Shown: positions 13,257 to 21,682 of the stretch, piece by piece | How positions within the stretch are numbered: the stretch's first letter is position 1 | Layout of the letters: the number at the start of each line of letters is the position of its first letter | Source: Actinomycetes bacterium | GTDB taxonomy: Bacteria; Actinomycetota; CALGFH01 | Length of the DNA stretch: 30,898 bases | Assembly: GCA_030152105.1 (NCBI GenBank) | Contig: JASLIH010000064.1 | Location: 1 to 30,898, forward strand | Reading direction: 5' to 3' | Notes under the pieces: generated by a model | What the model saw: only the letters and a program-made list of their open reading frames with translations | Told to the model about the DNA's origin: nothing | Database searches by the model: none | Made by a program: the position numbers and the translations under genes

Positions 13257-14383
13257 CAGGCGCCTCCTGGAAGGTCGGGATCGTCAAACGTGCCTGGACG
13301 GCGGTGGCTCGGCCACGGCAGCACCGTGGCCAGGTTGGAGCTGGAGCTGGAGCTGGAGGTGGCGGCCGCCGGTTCCAAGCTCGGCGGCTCCTCGTCCCAG
13401 TCCCACGACGGGACGACCTCGAGGCTGGGCTCGGGGCCTACGTCCGGTGCCTGGCCGGCGAGCAGCGCCCGGAGGAGGAGGGCGGCGGCGGCCAGGGCGC
13501 CGGCGGCGAGGCCGAGCTTGCCCGTGACGGTCGCCCGGACCATCCAGTCGGGCAGGCTGCTGGCCAGCTGGGAGCGGAACAGGAACCCGAGGTCGCCGAG
13601 GCCGTCGACCACGAGGAGGAGGCCGGCGGCGAGCAGGAGCTGGAACAGGCCGCTCTCCAGGCGCCGCCGGAGCAGCTGGCGGATGGCCAGCGCGGCCAGG
13701 ACCCAGCCGGCCGCCGAGGCGCCCAGCGTGAGCAGCTTGCCGGGCAGCGGGGGCCGGGCGCCGGCCCAGGCGCCGGCCAGCTGGACCAGGTCGAGGGCGA
13801 CCACCAGCGCCAGGGCGGCCACCAGGACGCCGAGCCAGCGGCGGCCCCGGCCGGCCGCCACCACCGCCATGGCCAGCAGCGCGGCCCCGGCCAGCCATGG
13901 CAGCGGCGACGGCCCGGGCACCCAGCGGACCTCGCCGACCACGTCGACGAGGCGCCTGCCGGTGCGCAGGCCGATGGTCCATCGGGGAACGGCCACCTGG
14001 GCCGACCCGGGCGCCCGCCGGACCCCTGGAGGCGGCTGCTCAGCCTCCCAGTGGGCGCGGTGGTCGTGCCAGGTGACGGACTGGCCGGGCCCGACCCGCA
14101 GCCAGGGCTCGGACTCGTCGCCGAGCACGACCACCTCCCGGCCGCTGGCGTTGACGAGGCGCAGCCGGGTACCGGCGTCGACCACCTCGACCGTGATCCC
14201 CTGGGCGGCCGGCCGGATGGCCAGGACCCGGGTCTGGTAGTTGCTCGGCTCCGCCCCGCCCAGCGAGTCGGCGCCCGCCGGCGGGGCGACCAGCACCACC
14301 GCGGCCAGGGCGACCAGCAGGGCGGTCACCACCAGCAGCAGCACGGTCGGCCAGGGCCGTCTGCGGGGGTGGGTCGGGTGCAT
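13256..14383 (-). CDS. Secreted-domain/membrane protein of the cupredoxin-2 operon, unknown function
   Basis: 375 aa. Signal peptide or first helix (about 12-37, ending PPAGADS), an extracellular domain of about 130 residues (NYQTRVLAIRPAAQGITVEV, VVVLGDESEPWLRVGPGQSV, TWHDHRAHWEAE), then about six membrane helices (190-335) and a cytoplasmic tail rich in Pro, Glu and Ser (SSSSSSS, about 347-353). The WHDHRAHW cluster offers three His for metal binding. ATG at 14383 has GGGAGGA upstream and lies 17 nt after cupredoxin 2. The topology resembles copper-handling membrane proteins with an external beta domain, but I do not recognise the family and make no functional claim beyond context. Confidence 0.75.
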   Translation of the reverse strand: MHPTHPRRRPWPTVLLLVVTALLVALAAVVLVAPPAGADSLGGAEPSNYQTRVLAIRPAAQGITVEVVDAGTRLRLVNASGREVVVLGDESEPWLRVGPGQSVTWHDHRAHWEAEQPPPGVRRAPGSAQVAVPRWTIGLRTGRRLVDVVGEVRWVPGPSPLPWLAGAALLAMAVVAAGRGRRWLGVLVAALALVVALDLVQLAGAWAGARPPLPGKLLTLGASAAGWVLAALAIRQLLRRRLESGLFQLLLAAGLLLVVDGLGDLGFLFRSQLASSLPDWMVRATVTGKLGLAAGALAAAALLLRALLAGQAPDVGPEPSLEVVPSWDWDEEPPSLEPAAATSSSSSSSNLATVLPWPSHRRPGTFDDPDLPGGA

Positions 14384-14400
14384 GGCTCGGTCGTCCTCCC

Positions 14401-14910
14401 TCACCGCACCGTGACGGCGCCCTCCATCATCTGGAGGTGGTACTTGCAGTAGAAGGTGTAGAGGCCGGGCTTGGCCGGGGCGGTCAGCTTGATGGTGGTG
14501 GTGGCGTCGACCGGCAGGTTCTTGGCCACCTTGGCCGCCTTGAAGGTGAAGTTGTGCTGCATGTAGTCGGCGTTGGCCACCTTGAGGGTGACCTTCTGGC
14601 CGGCCGCGAGCACCAGGTGCTCCGGCTTCCAGATGAAGTTGACCGACGTCTTGGGCAGCGGGGGCACGGTCATGGCCAGGACGCCGTCGCGCGGCGCGAT
14701 CGGCGGGGTGTTCTGGGCCGTGCCGCCGTGGGTGTGGGTGGCCGCGGTGTCGTGGCCGGCGTGGGCGGCCGCGGCCTGGACGGCGGCGGCCGGGCTGGCC
14801 TGGCCGGTGGGCGCCTGCCGGCGGACCGACAGCGCCCAGCCGACGGTGCTGATCAGGGCGCCGACGAGCACGACGACGACCAGCCACGGGAGACGTTGCT
14901 TGGAGGACAT
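14401..14910 (-). CDS. Membrane-anchored cupredoxin with a His-rich linker (paralog of cupredoxin 1)
   Basis: 169 aa. An uncleaved N-terminal helix (about 8-28) anchors it outside the cell; a His-rich linker (HAGHDTAATHTHGG, 50-63) may collect copper. The cupredoxin domain has ligands His119 (MQHNFTF), Cys155, His158 and Met162 (FYCKYHLQMM), the same spacing as cupredoxin 1, and shares HNFTF, KNLP and FYCKYH with it. It differs in lacking a lipobox. ATG at 14910 is 34 nt below promoter P2; GGACCTCGC... gives no strong ribosome site in that leader, though GGGAGA-like purines occur. First gene of a three-gene minus-strand operon convergent with the cupredoxin-1 operon. Confidence 0.87.
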   Translation of the reverse strand: MSSKQRLPWLVVVVLVGALISTVGWALSVRRQAPTGQASPAAAVQAAAAHAGHDTAATHTHGGTAQNTPPIAPRDGVLAMTVPPLPKTSVNFIWKPEHLVLAAGQKVTLKVANADYMQHNFTFKAAKVAKNLPVDATTTIKLTAPAKPGLYTFYCKYHLQMMEGAVTVR

Positions 14911-14944
14911 GGGACCTCGCTGGGGGGCGCGAGCGGATCTGAGA

Positions 14945-14974
14945 GGGAACTCCATTCCCCTCCCGCGGATTCCC
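14945..14974 (-). promoter_or_regulatory. ECF-type promoter motif, copy P2, before cupredoxin 2
   Basis: Minus strand: GGGAATCCG (14974-14966), 13 nt, GAGTTCCC (14952-14945), ending 34 nt before the ATG. The 17 fixed bases and spacer length match P1 and P3 exactly, while the spacer sequences differ, which argues for selection on the elements. Confidence 0.7.
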
Positions 14975-14987
14975 ACCGGATCTCCCC

Positions 14988-15072
14988 GATCCACCGGGGC
15001 ACCCCTCCGGGGTTCCCCGGACCCCTCCAGGATCCACCGGGGCACCCCTCCGGGGTTCCCGGACCCCTCCAG
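14988..15072. repeat. 43/42-bp tandem duplication upstream of cupredoxin 2
   Basis: 14988-15030 and 15031-15072 are identical except for one missing C in the second copy. Both begin GATCCACCGGGGCACCCCTC. They lie between P2 and the divergent SLATT-like gene. No coding or mobile-element signature is seen. Confidence 0.9.
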
Positions 15073-15138
15073 TCCACTTTGACCAGTATGCGACGATAGC
15101 GCCGGTCGGTCGGTGACACGAGCCGGGGAGGGCGGAGG

Positions 15139-15822
15139 ATGGCGATCCGGGAAGCCACCACGAGCGTTGAGGACCCGATGCCGGCGGAGCCGCGGCCTGA
15201 CCGGCGCCGCCGCCGGCGCGACCTGCGGGCCGGGCCGTTCCCGACGGTGGCCATGGAGCAGTGGCACGACATCGAGTCCGCCCTGGCCAAGCTCTACCGC
15301 TACGCCGAGGGCCGGGCCATCGAGGCCACCGACTGGTACCTCCAGGACAAGCGGGGCAAGCGCATCTGGTCGCGGGGCCTGCGCCTGCTGGCCATCCTCC
15401 TGGTCACCGCCGGCGCGCTCCAGCCCCTGCTCGACGCCGCCGCCCCCGGGCCCAGCCGCACCGCCTGGGGCTACGTGCTGCTGGCCCTGGCCGCCGCCTG
15501 CATCGGCTTCGACCGGTTCTTCGGCCTCTCCTCGGGCTGGATGCGCTCCATGACCACGGCCCAGTCCCTGGAACGCCGCCTGGAGCAGCTCCAGTACGAC
15601 TGGGCGGCCGAGTGCGCCCGCAGCGCCTCGCGCACCGTCGATCCCAAGCAGGTCCAGAACCGGCTGGCCCTGCTGCGGGCCTTCTCCGACGACGTGGCCG
15701 CCCTGCTCCAGCAGGAGACGGCTGAGTGGGTGCTCGAGTTCCAGAGCAACCTGCTGCGCCTCGAGCGCTCCAACGGCAGCCGTCCCGGGTCGGTACCATT
15801 GCCGGGCACAGCCGAGCCCTAG
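15139..15822 (+). CDS. SLATT-like two-TM protein
   Basis: 227 aa. Basic N terminus (to about residue 33), a helical stretch EQWHDIESALAKLYRYAEGR with DWYLQDKRGKRIWSRGLRL, two membrane helices (about 80-100 and 110-128), then a long C-terminal helix (TTAQSLERRLEQLQYDWAAE). This is the layout of SLATT effector domains (SMODS/SLOG-associating 2TM), predicted pore-formers of nucleotide-triggered defence systems. No nucleotidyltransferase or SLOG gene is adjacent; the next gene is prfB, 16 nt away, so a housekeeping membrane role is equally possible. ATG 15139 has GGAGG immediately upstream (tight spacing); ATG 15178 behind GAGGA is an alternative. Confidence 0.7.
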   Translation: MAIREATTSVEDPMPAEPRPDRRRRRRDLRAGPFPTVAMEQWHDIESALAKLYRYAEGRAIEATDWYLQDKRGKRIWSRGLRLLAILLVTAGALQPLLDAAAPGPSRTAWGYVLLALAAACIGFDRFFGLSSGWMRSMTTAQSLERRLEQLQYDWAAECARSASRTVDPKQVQNRLALLRAFSDDVAALLQQETAEWVLEFQSNLLRLERSNGSRPGSVPLPGTAEP

Positions 15823-15838
15823 GAGACCCGGAGCCGCC

Positions 15839-16943
15839 ATGCCCACCGATCACGGACCCGAGCTGGAGGCGCTGCGCAAGCGGCTCGCCGACGCGAAGGA
15901 GTTCCTTTGACCTGGCGGGCAAGGAACAGGAGCTGGCCGGCCTGCGCGAGCAGGCGGCCGCGCCCAACCTGTGGGACGACCCGGAGCGGGCCCGCCGGGT
16001 CATGAGGCGGCTGGCCGCCGTCGAGGGTGACCTCGACACGGTGGCCCGGCTCCAGGGGTCGCTCGAGGACCTCGAGACGCTGAACCAGCTCGCGCTGGAG
16101 GAGGACGACGAAACGGTGGCCGCCGAGCTCACCGAGGGGCAGGCCACCCTGGCCGCGGCCGTCGAGGACCTCGAGGTGCTGGCCCTTCTGGGCGGGGAGT
16201 TCGACGACCGGGACGCGATCGTCACCATCCACCCCGGGGCCGGCGGGACCGAGTCCCAGGACTGGGCCGAGATGCTCTGGCGGATGCTGACCCGCTGGGC
16301 CGAGCGGCGCGGCTTCAAGGTGACCGTCAACGACTACCAGGAGGGCGACGAGGCCGGCATCAAGTCGGTCACCCTGACCGTTGAGGGGCCGCGGGCCTAC
16401 GGGCTGGTGTCGACCGAGACCGGCACCCACCGGCTGGTCCGGATCTCCCCCTACGACCAGGCCAAGCGGCGGCACACCTCGTTCGCGGCCGTCGACGCCA
16501 TCCCGGTGCTGGAGGACGAGGACACCCCCGAGATCGACGACGCCGACCTGCGCATCGACATCTACCGCTCCTCGGGGCCGGGCGGGCAGGGGGTGAACAC
16601 CACCGACTCGGCGGTCCGCATCACCCACCTCCCGACCGGGATCGTGGTCGCGGTCCAGAACGAGCGCTCCCAGCTGGCCAACAAGACGATCGCCCTCAAG
16701 ATCCTGGCCGCCCGGCTGGCCGAGCGGGCCCGCAAGGAGCGCGAGGCCCAGCTGGCGGCGCTGCGCGGCGAGCGCCAGGACATCGCCTTCGGCAGCCAGA
16801 TCCGCAGCTACGTCCTCCACCCCTACCAGATGGTCAAGGACCACCGGACGAACGTGGAGACGGGCAACGTCCAGGCCGTGCTCGACGGCGACCTCGACCA
16901 GTTCGTCGCCGCCGAACTCCGCCGCCGCGCCACCCCACCCTAG
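15839..16943 (+). CDS. prfB: Peptide chain release factor 2, with programmed +1 frameshift
   Basis: RF2 ends translation at UGA and UAA. The gene starts at ATG 15839; codon 24 is an in-frame TGA (15908-15910). Reading continues by a +1 shift after CTT 15905-15907 (next codon GAC at 15909), giving 367 aa. The second frame carries all of domains 2-4: anticodon-loop motif RISPYDQAKRRHTSF, and the catalytic GGQ in RSSGPGGQGVNTTDSA. The stop-recognition tripeptide reads SPY where SPF is canonical. Its stop TAG overlaps the GTG of the next gene. The conserved frameshift autoregulates RF2: low RF2 lets ribosomes pause at UGA and shift. Confidence 0.97.
15896..15911 (+). promoter_or_regulatory. prfB programmed +1 frameshift signal
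   Basis: Internal Shine-Dalgarno AAGGAG (15896-15901), 3-nt spacer TTC, then CTT-TGA-C (15905-15911). Same geometry as the E. coli signal (SD, three nt, CTT TGA C). Confidence 0.95.
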
Positions 16944-18370
16944 TGGTCAGGCTGCGCCGGCCGTCGGTGGTCGTCGGGCTGCTGGTGGCCACCTACATCG
17001 GCGTGTTCGGCCGGCTCACCTGGGCCCAGCACGAGAACTTCGGCACCTTCGGCTACGACATGGGCCTGTACGACCAGGGCATCTGGCTGCTGTCCCGGTT
17101 CAAGGACCCGTTCGTGACCATCCGCGGGCTGCACTTCTTCCAGCACCACGTGAACCTGATCACGGTGCTGTTCGTGCCCGCCTACTGGCTCGGCGCCGGC
17201 CCCCACTTCCTGTACCTGGTCGAGACCGTCTGGATGGCCCTCGGCGCGGTGCCGCTGTACCTGCTGGCCCGCGACCGGCTGGAGAGCGGCTGGCTGGGGG
17301 TGGCCGTGGCCGCCTGCTTCCTGCTGTACCCGTCGCTGGAATGGATCAACTGGTGGCACTTCCACCCCGACGCGCTGATCATCACGCCCCTGCTGTTCGC
17401 CTGGTGGCTGGCCACCCGGCGGCGCTGGGGCTGGTTCGCGGTGGCGGTCGGGGTCGCGCTGGCCTGCAAGGAGGACGCGGCCCTGGCCGTGATCATGCTC
17501 GGCCTGGTCCTGGCCGTGCTCGGGGAGCGCCGGCCCGGCCTGCTGACCGCCGCCGCCGGGGCCGGCTGGTTCCTGCTCGCCACCAAGGTGATCATCCCGG
17601 CCGCCGGGGGCGGGGACGGTCCCTTCTACCAGGAGCTGTTCCCCGGCTTCGGCAACTCGCTGGGCGAGATCGTCTGGAACATGGCCGTCCACCCGAGCCG
17701 GCTGGCCGAGCTGGCCACCCGCTCGGACCGGCTCGACTACTACTGGCACGTGCTCGGCCCGGTGGCCTTCTTCCCCCTGGCCGCCCCCCTGGTCCTGCTC
17801 ATCTCGCTGCCCCAGACGGTGGTCAACGTGACCTCCGGCCACGCCCTGACCCACGACTACCGGTTCCACTACACCTCGATCGTCCTGGCCGGGGTGTTCC
17901 TGGCCACGGTGGAGGCGATGGGCTGGGCCGGTCGGGGCCGGACGACCCGGCGGGTGCTGGTGGCCGTGCTGCTGGCGACCGCGCTGGTGGCCAACGTCGC
18001 CTGGTCGCCGTCGCCGCTGGGCCGCCAGTACGACGACGGCTGGTGGGCCAGGGCCGAGCCTCGCCACGCCATCGTGCGGGCCGCCCTGCGGGTCGTCCCG
18101 CCCGACGCCGGCGTCTCGGCCTCCTACAACCTGATCCCGCACCTGACCCACCGGACCTACGCCTATGAGTTCCCCAACCCCTGGCGAGTCACCAACTGGG
18201 GCGCCCACGGCGAGAACCCGCCCGACCCGGCCACCGCCGACTACCTGGTGATCGACGAGCGCCTGCTCGGCGACCAGCGGCCGCTGTACGAGCGCTTGGT
18301 CGGCCCCCAAGGGGGGTACAGGAAGGTGTTCGCATCCGACGGAATCGTGGTCGCCAGGCGATTGCGCTAG
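16943..18370 (+). CDS. DUF2079 family integral membrane protein
   Basis: 475 aa. Typical DUF2079 motifs: FGTFGYDMGLYDQGIWLLSR (about 35-54), PFVTIRGLHFFQHHVNLIT, WHFHPDALI, a run of about 10 membrane helices, then a C-terminal soluble part with SASYNLIPHLTHRTYAYEFP. The family looks like GT-C glycosyltransferases (lumenal acidic/His loops) but has no proven reaction. GTG at 16943 overlaps the prfB stop (TAGTG). A second DUF2079 protein is encoded at 19673-21682 on the other strand, with GtrA and GT2 genes between them, pointing to envelope polysaccharide or lipid-linked sugar work. Confidence 0.88.
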   Translation: MVRLRRPSVVVGLLVATYIGVFGRLTWAQHENFGTFGYDMGLYDQGIWLLSRFKDPFVTIRGLHFFQHHVNLITVLFVPAYWLGAGPHFLYLVETVWMALGAVPLYLLARDRLESGWLGVAVAACFLLYPSLEWINWWHFHPDALIITPLLFAWWLATRRRWGWFAVAVGVALACKEDAALAVIMLGLVLAVLGERRPGLLTAAAGAGWFLLATKVIIPAAGGGDGPFYQELFPGFGNSLGEIVWNMAVHPSRLAELATRSDRLDYYWHVLGPVAFFPLAAPLVLLISLPQTVVNVTSGHALTHDYRFHYTSIVLAGVFLATVEAMGWAGRGRTTRRVLVAVLLATALVANVAWSPSPLGRQYDDGWWARAEPRHAIVRAALRVVPPDAGVSASYNLIPHLTHRTYAYEFPNPWRVTNWGAHGENPPDPATADYLVIDERLLGDQRPLYERLVGPQGGYRKVFASDGIVVARRLR

Positions 18371-18390
18371 TCTGGACACCCCGTGCAAGC

Positions 18391-18954
18391 GTGAGAGTGG
18401 GAGGGAGTACCTACCTGAACGTCATCGCAGGCCTCTACCGGCGCTGGCGACACCTGGCCCACGAGCTGGCCAAGTTCGGCATTGTCGGCGCCGTCAACAC
18501 CGTCCTCGACTTCGGCCTGGCCAACCTGCTGTACCTGGGGCTCGGCTGGTCGGCCATGGGCGCCAAGACGGCCTCGGTGGCCGTGGCCGCCACCTCGTCA
18601 TTCTTCATGAACCGGCACTGGACCTTCCGGCACCGGGCCCGGACCAGCCTGCGCCGTGAGTACACCCTGTTCTTCCTGCTCAACGGGGTCGGGCTGCTGA
18701 TCGCCAACGCCTGCATCCTGATCGTCGAGCAGGGCTTCGGCAAGACCGGCGCACTCTGGTTCAACCTGGCCCAGGTGGCCGGGCTGGCCCTGGGGATGGT
18801 GTTCCGGTTCACCACCTACAAGCGGTGGGTGTTCGTGTCGCCGGAGCGTGCCGCCGCCAGGGCGGTGGCCGAGGGCTCGGTGGCCGAGATCGACGACGAC
18901 GACCCGGCTCACCCGGCTCAGCCGGCCACGTCGCGGACCCGCGTCTCGTCGTAG
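18391..18954 (+). CDS. GtrA family membrane protein
   Basis: 187 aa. Four membrane helices with the family pattern ELAKFGIVGAVNTVLDFGLA (about 26-45), NRHWTFRH and GMVFRFTTYKRWVF; an acidic tail (EIDDDDPAHPAQ) follows. GtrA proteins are thought to help flip or transfer polyprenyl-phosphate sugars. GTG 18391 is used, but GGGAGGG (about 18399-18405) lies inside the frame and would serve a CTG at 18415 giving MNVIAGLYRRW, a more usual GtrA length. The 3' end overlaps the convergent GT2 gene by 37 bp. Confidence 0.88.
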   Translation: MRVGGSTYLNVIAGLYRRWRHLAHELAKFGIVGAVNTVLDFGLANLLYLGLGWSAMGAKTASVAVAATSSFFMNRHWTFRHRARTSLRREYTLFFLLNGVGLLIANACILIVEQGFGKTGALWFNLAQVAGLALGMVFRFTTYKRWVFVSPERAAARAVAEGSVAEIDDDDPAHPAQPATSRTRVSS

Positions 18955-19676
18955 GCGCCCCGGGCCGCCGCCCGGCGGACCTTCCAGACGTCGGCCAGCA
19001 TCGCCAGCGCGTCCCCGCGTAGGCGGACCTTGCTGCCCTGGCGCTCCTCGGCCGTGACCGGCACCTCGACCACCTCGAGGCCGAGGCGGTTGGCCACCAG
19101 CAGTGCTTCGGCGTCGAAGGCGAACCCGTTCACCCGGGCCCGCTGGAACAGCGCCTCGGCGGCGTCGCGGCGGAAGCCCTTGAGCCCGCACTGGGTGTCG
19201 GAGAAGGGCAGGCCGAGCAGCAGCCGCATGACCCGGTTGAACACCGGGCTGGCCAGCCGGCGCAGCGGCGAGCCGCCCCCGGGCTGGCTGCCCAGGCGGG
19301 CACCGATGGCCACCGGGGCCCGCTGGAGGGCGGCCACGACCCGCTCCATCTGCTCGGGCCCGTAGGAGCCGTCGGCGTCGGTGAACACCACCAGCTCGCC
19401 CTGGGCGGCCTGGATGCCGATCCGGACGGCGTAGCCCTTGCCGTGGTTGTGGGGGGTCCGCACCACCCGGACCCGGGGGTCGGCGGCGGCGATCTGGTCG
19501 GCGATGGCCGAGGTCCCGTCGGTGGAGCCGTCGTCGACCACGATCAGCTCGACCTCGGCCCGGGTGGACGGGAAGTGGGCCAGGTAGGCGGCCAGGGTGC
19601 CGGGCAGCCGCTCGGCCTCGTCCAGGCAGGGCAGCACGATCGACAGGCTCGACCCCGCCTCCGGCCGGGCCGTCAT
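18918..19676 (-). CDS. Family 2 glycosyltransferase, polyprenyl/dolichyl-phosphate sugar synthase type
   Basis: 252 aa. GT-A fold signatures: SIVLPCLDEAERL (12-24), VVDDGSTDGTS (46-56), NHGKGYAVRIGI and the metal-binding FTDADGSYGPEQME (98-111), then DTQCGLKGFRRDAAEALF. This is the ALG5/DPM1-like group that makes polyprenyl-phosphate-glucose or -mannose from a nucleotide sugar on the cytoplasmic face. With GtrA on the opposite strand it forms a common pair for envelope glycan decoration. ATG overlaps the stop of the DUF2079 gene (ATGA). No hydrophobic C-terminal helices, so it is soluble or peripheral. Confidence 0.92.
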   Translation of the reverse strand: MTARPEAGSSLSIVLPCLDEAERLPGTLAAYLAHFPSTRAEVELIVVDDGSTDGTSAIADQIAAADPRVRVVRTPHNHGKGYAVRIGIQAAQGELVVFTDADGSYGPEQMERVVAALQRAPVAIGARLGSQPGGGSPLRRLASPVFNRVMRLLLGLPFSDTQCGLKGFRRDAAEALFQRARVNGFAFDAEALLVANRLGLEVVEVPVTAEERQGSKVRLRGDALAMLADVWKVRRAAARGAYDETRVRDVAG

Positions 19677-21682
19677 CCGCCAGCCTCCCGGCGCTCCAGC
19701 ACGACCACCTCCTGGCGGTCGAGCAGGGTCCGCCAGGCCGGGTCGGTCTGGAGCCGGTCCAGCAGCTGCCGGTCCTGCTCGCCCAGCAGGTCGCGCTGGA
19801 CGACCACGAACCGGAGCCGGTCAAGAGCCGCCGGCGGGTGCTCGTCGCCGTCCAGGCCCCAGTTGACCGCCCGGAACGGGTTCGGGAACTCGTACACCTC
19901 CACCCGGTGGCCGAGGTGGGGGACCAGGTTGTACTGGGCGCTGACCGGCGCCCCGTCGGCGACCAGGGCCAGGGCCTCGCGCCGGACCTGGTCGGTCGGC
20001 CCGGCCGGGATGGCCACCGGGTCGCGGGCCCACGGCGCCGGCCCGTAGCGCCAGCTGGTGAAGCCGGCCACCACCACCAGCAGGACCAGCAGGGGGGCGA
20101 GCCACTGGCGGCGGGCCGAGCGGACCACGGCCAGCCCGGCCACCGCCCCGGCGGCCAGCAGTGGCGCGGCAGTGGCCAGGTAGTGGAAGCGGAGCTGGTG
20201 GTGCTCGGGCTGGACCGCGGCCAGGTTGAGCAGCAGCGGCGGGGCCACCGGGAGCAGCCACCGGGGGGCCAGCAGGGGCAGGCCGAGGAGCGGCAGGAAC
20301 ACCAGCAGCAGGTAGAACAGGCCGTCGTTGGCCAGCCCGGTCTGCATGGCGTGCCCGGCCATGGTGGCCAGCGACGCCAGCAGGGCCCGGGGCCCGGTGC
20401 CGGCGATGCCGTAGTCGGTCTCGAACAGCCGCGTGACCCGGCCGGCGTGCAGCGGCGCCAGCAGGTAGGTGGCGAGAAGGAACCAGGCCAGGCCGGCCCC
20501 GGCGGTGCGCCAGCCGACCGCCCGCCGGCCCCCGGCGACCAGCAGCAGGCCGAACCCGGCGACCACCAGCCCGAGCTCGCCGCCGCAGAGCGCGGCCAGC
20601 GCCAGCCACAGGGCCATGCGCCCGTGCCGGCGCTGGTCGGCGGCCGCGATGGCCAGGGCGAGCAGGCCGGCGGCGATCGCCTCGGGGTGGAACTGCCAGC
20701 TGATCGCCCACTGCACTCCCGGGTAGGCCAGGTAGGCGACGGCCACGGCCAGCCCGGCCGCCGGGTGGCCGAGGTGGCGGCCGCCGAGCCGGTACAGGAC
20801 CACCGCCGGCAGGGCCAGGAACAGCACCTGGAGCAGCAGCAGGAGCCGCGGGTCGGCCCAGACCCGGTACAGGGGGGCGACCAGGGCCATGATGTAGGCG
20901 GCGTGCTGGCCCAGCAGGTCGAGCCCGCGGACGGTCACGAACGGCGCCCTGGCCCGCGACAGCAGCCAGGTCCCCTGGTCGTAGATGCCGACGTCGAAGC
21001 CGTAGGTCCCGAACCGGGCGTGGGCCGTCCAGGTCGCGGCGGTGAACACGACCACGAAGACACCCAGGGTGACCCCCAGGGCGAGAGCGCACAGCCCCGA
21101 CGCCGAGACCCGGGTGGCGGCGACGAGCCGCCGCCCCGCCTGGAGCAGAGCCCGCTCGAACTGGAGCGGGGCCCGCTCGACCCGCGGCTCACCCGCCGTC
21201 CCGGGCCCCCGATTCGGGAGGGTAGCCGAGCGCGAGGCGGAAGGTCCCGAGCTGTCCACAGGCCCCGACCCGGGGGTCACGGCGGGGACGCCGAAGCGGC
21301 CGAGGCGGCGGGGCAGCTCCTGGCCGCCCGGCGGGGCCAGCAGCTCGACCTCGGCGGATTGGTTGAAGGCGTCGGGGGCCAGCGGCTGGGCCAGGCCGAA
21401 CGCCTCGGCGTGGCGCTCGGGGTAGTCGGCGGTGTCGTCCAGGTCGAACAGGTACAGGTTGGGCAGGACGTCGGCCGCCTCCTCGAGGGCGGCCACGTCG
21501 GCGCCGGTGGCCGGCCGGTCGAGGGCCAGGGTGAGGCGGCAGCGGCCGCGGCGGTCGAAGGAGACGGTCGCTTCCCGCTCCTCGTCCAGGGGGAGGTCGC
21601 CAGCGGGCAGCCAGCCGCCCTGCCAGCGGGGCGCCGGCGGCACCTCGGCCGGGGCGACCTGGACGGAGCGCGGCATTACCAT
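19673..21682 (-). CDS. DUF2079 family membrane protein with a long N-terminal extension
   Basis: 669 aa from the ATG at 21682; GTG 21730 and ATG 21676 are alternatives, and AGGAT stands 5 nt before 21682. The DUF2079 core starts near residue 190: RFGTYGFDVGIYDQGTWLLS, PFVTVRGLDLLGQHAAYI, WQFHPEAIA, about ten helices, then SAQYNLVPHLGHRVEVYEFP, parallel to the protein at 16943. The first 180 residues are soluble and unlike the core (e.g. NLYLFDLDDTADYPERHAEA), possibly a fused cytoplasmic domain. Coupled to the GT2 gene by ATGA. Likely a membrane sugar-transfer protein, not proven. Confidence 0.85.
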   Translation of the reverse strand: MVMPRSVQVAPAEVPPAPRWQGGWLPAGDLPLDEEREATVSFDRRGRCRLTLALDRPATGADVAALEEAADVLPNLYLFDLDDTADYPERHAEAFGLAQPLAPDAFNQSAEVELLAPPGGQELPRRLGRFGVPAVTPGSGPVDSSGPSASRSATLPNRGPGTAGEPRVERAPLQFERALLQAGRRLVAATRVSASGLCALALGVTLGVFVVVFTAATWTAHARFGTYGFDVGIYDQGTWLLSRARAPFVTVRGLDLLGQHAAYIMALVAPLYRVWADPRLLLLLQVLFLALPAVVLYRLGGRHLGHPAAGLAVAVAYLAYPGVQWAISWQFHPEAIAAGLLALAIAAADQRRHGRMALWLALAALCGGELGLVVAGFGLLLVAGGRRAVGWRTAGAGLAWFLLATYLLAPLHAGRVTRLFETDYGIAGTGPRALLASLATMAGHAMQTGLANDGLFYLLLVFLPLLGLPLLAPRWLLPVAPPLLLNLAAVQPEHHQLRFHYLATAAPLLAAGAVAGLAVVRSARRQWLAPLLVLLVVVAGFTSWRYGPAPWARDPVAIPAGPTDQVRREALALVADGAPVSAQYNLVPHLGHRVEVYEFPNPFRAVNWGLDGDEHPPAALDRLRFVVVQRDLLGEQDRQLLDRLQTDPAWRTLLDRQEVVVLERREAGG

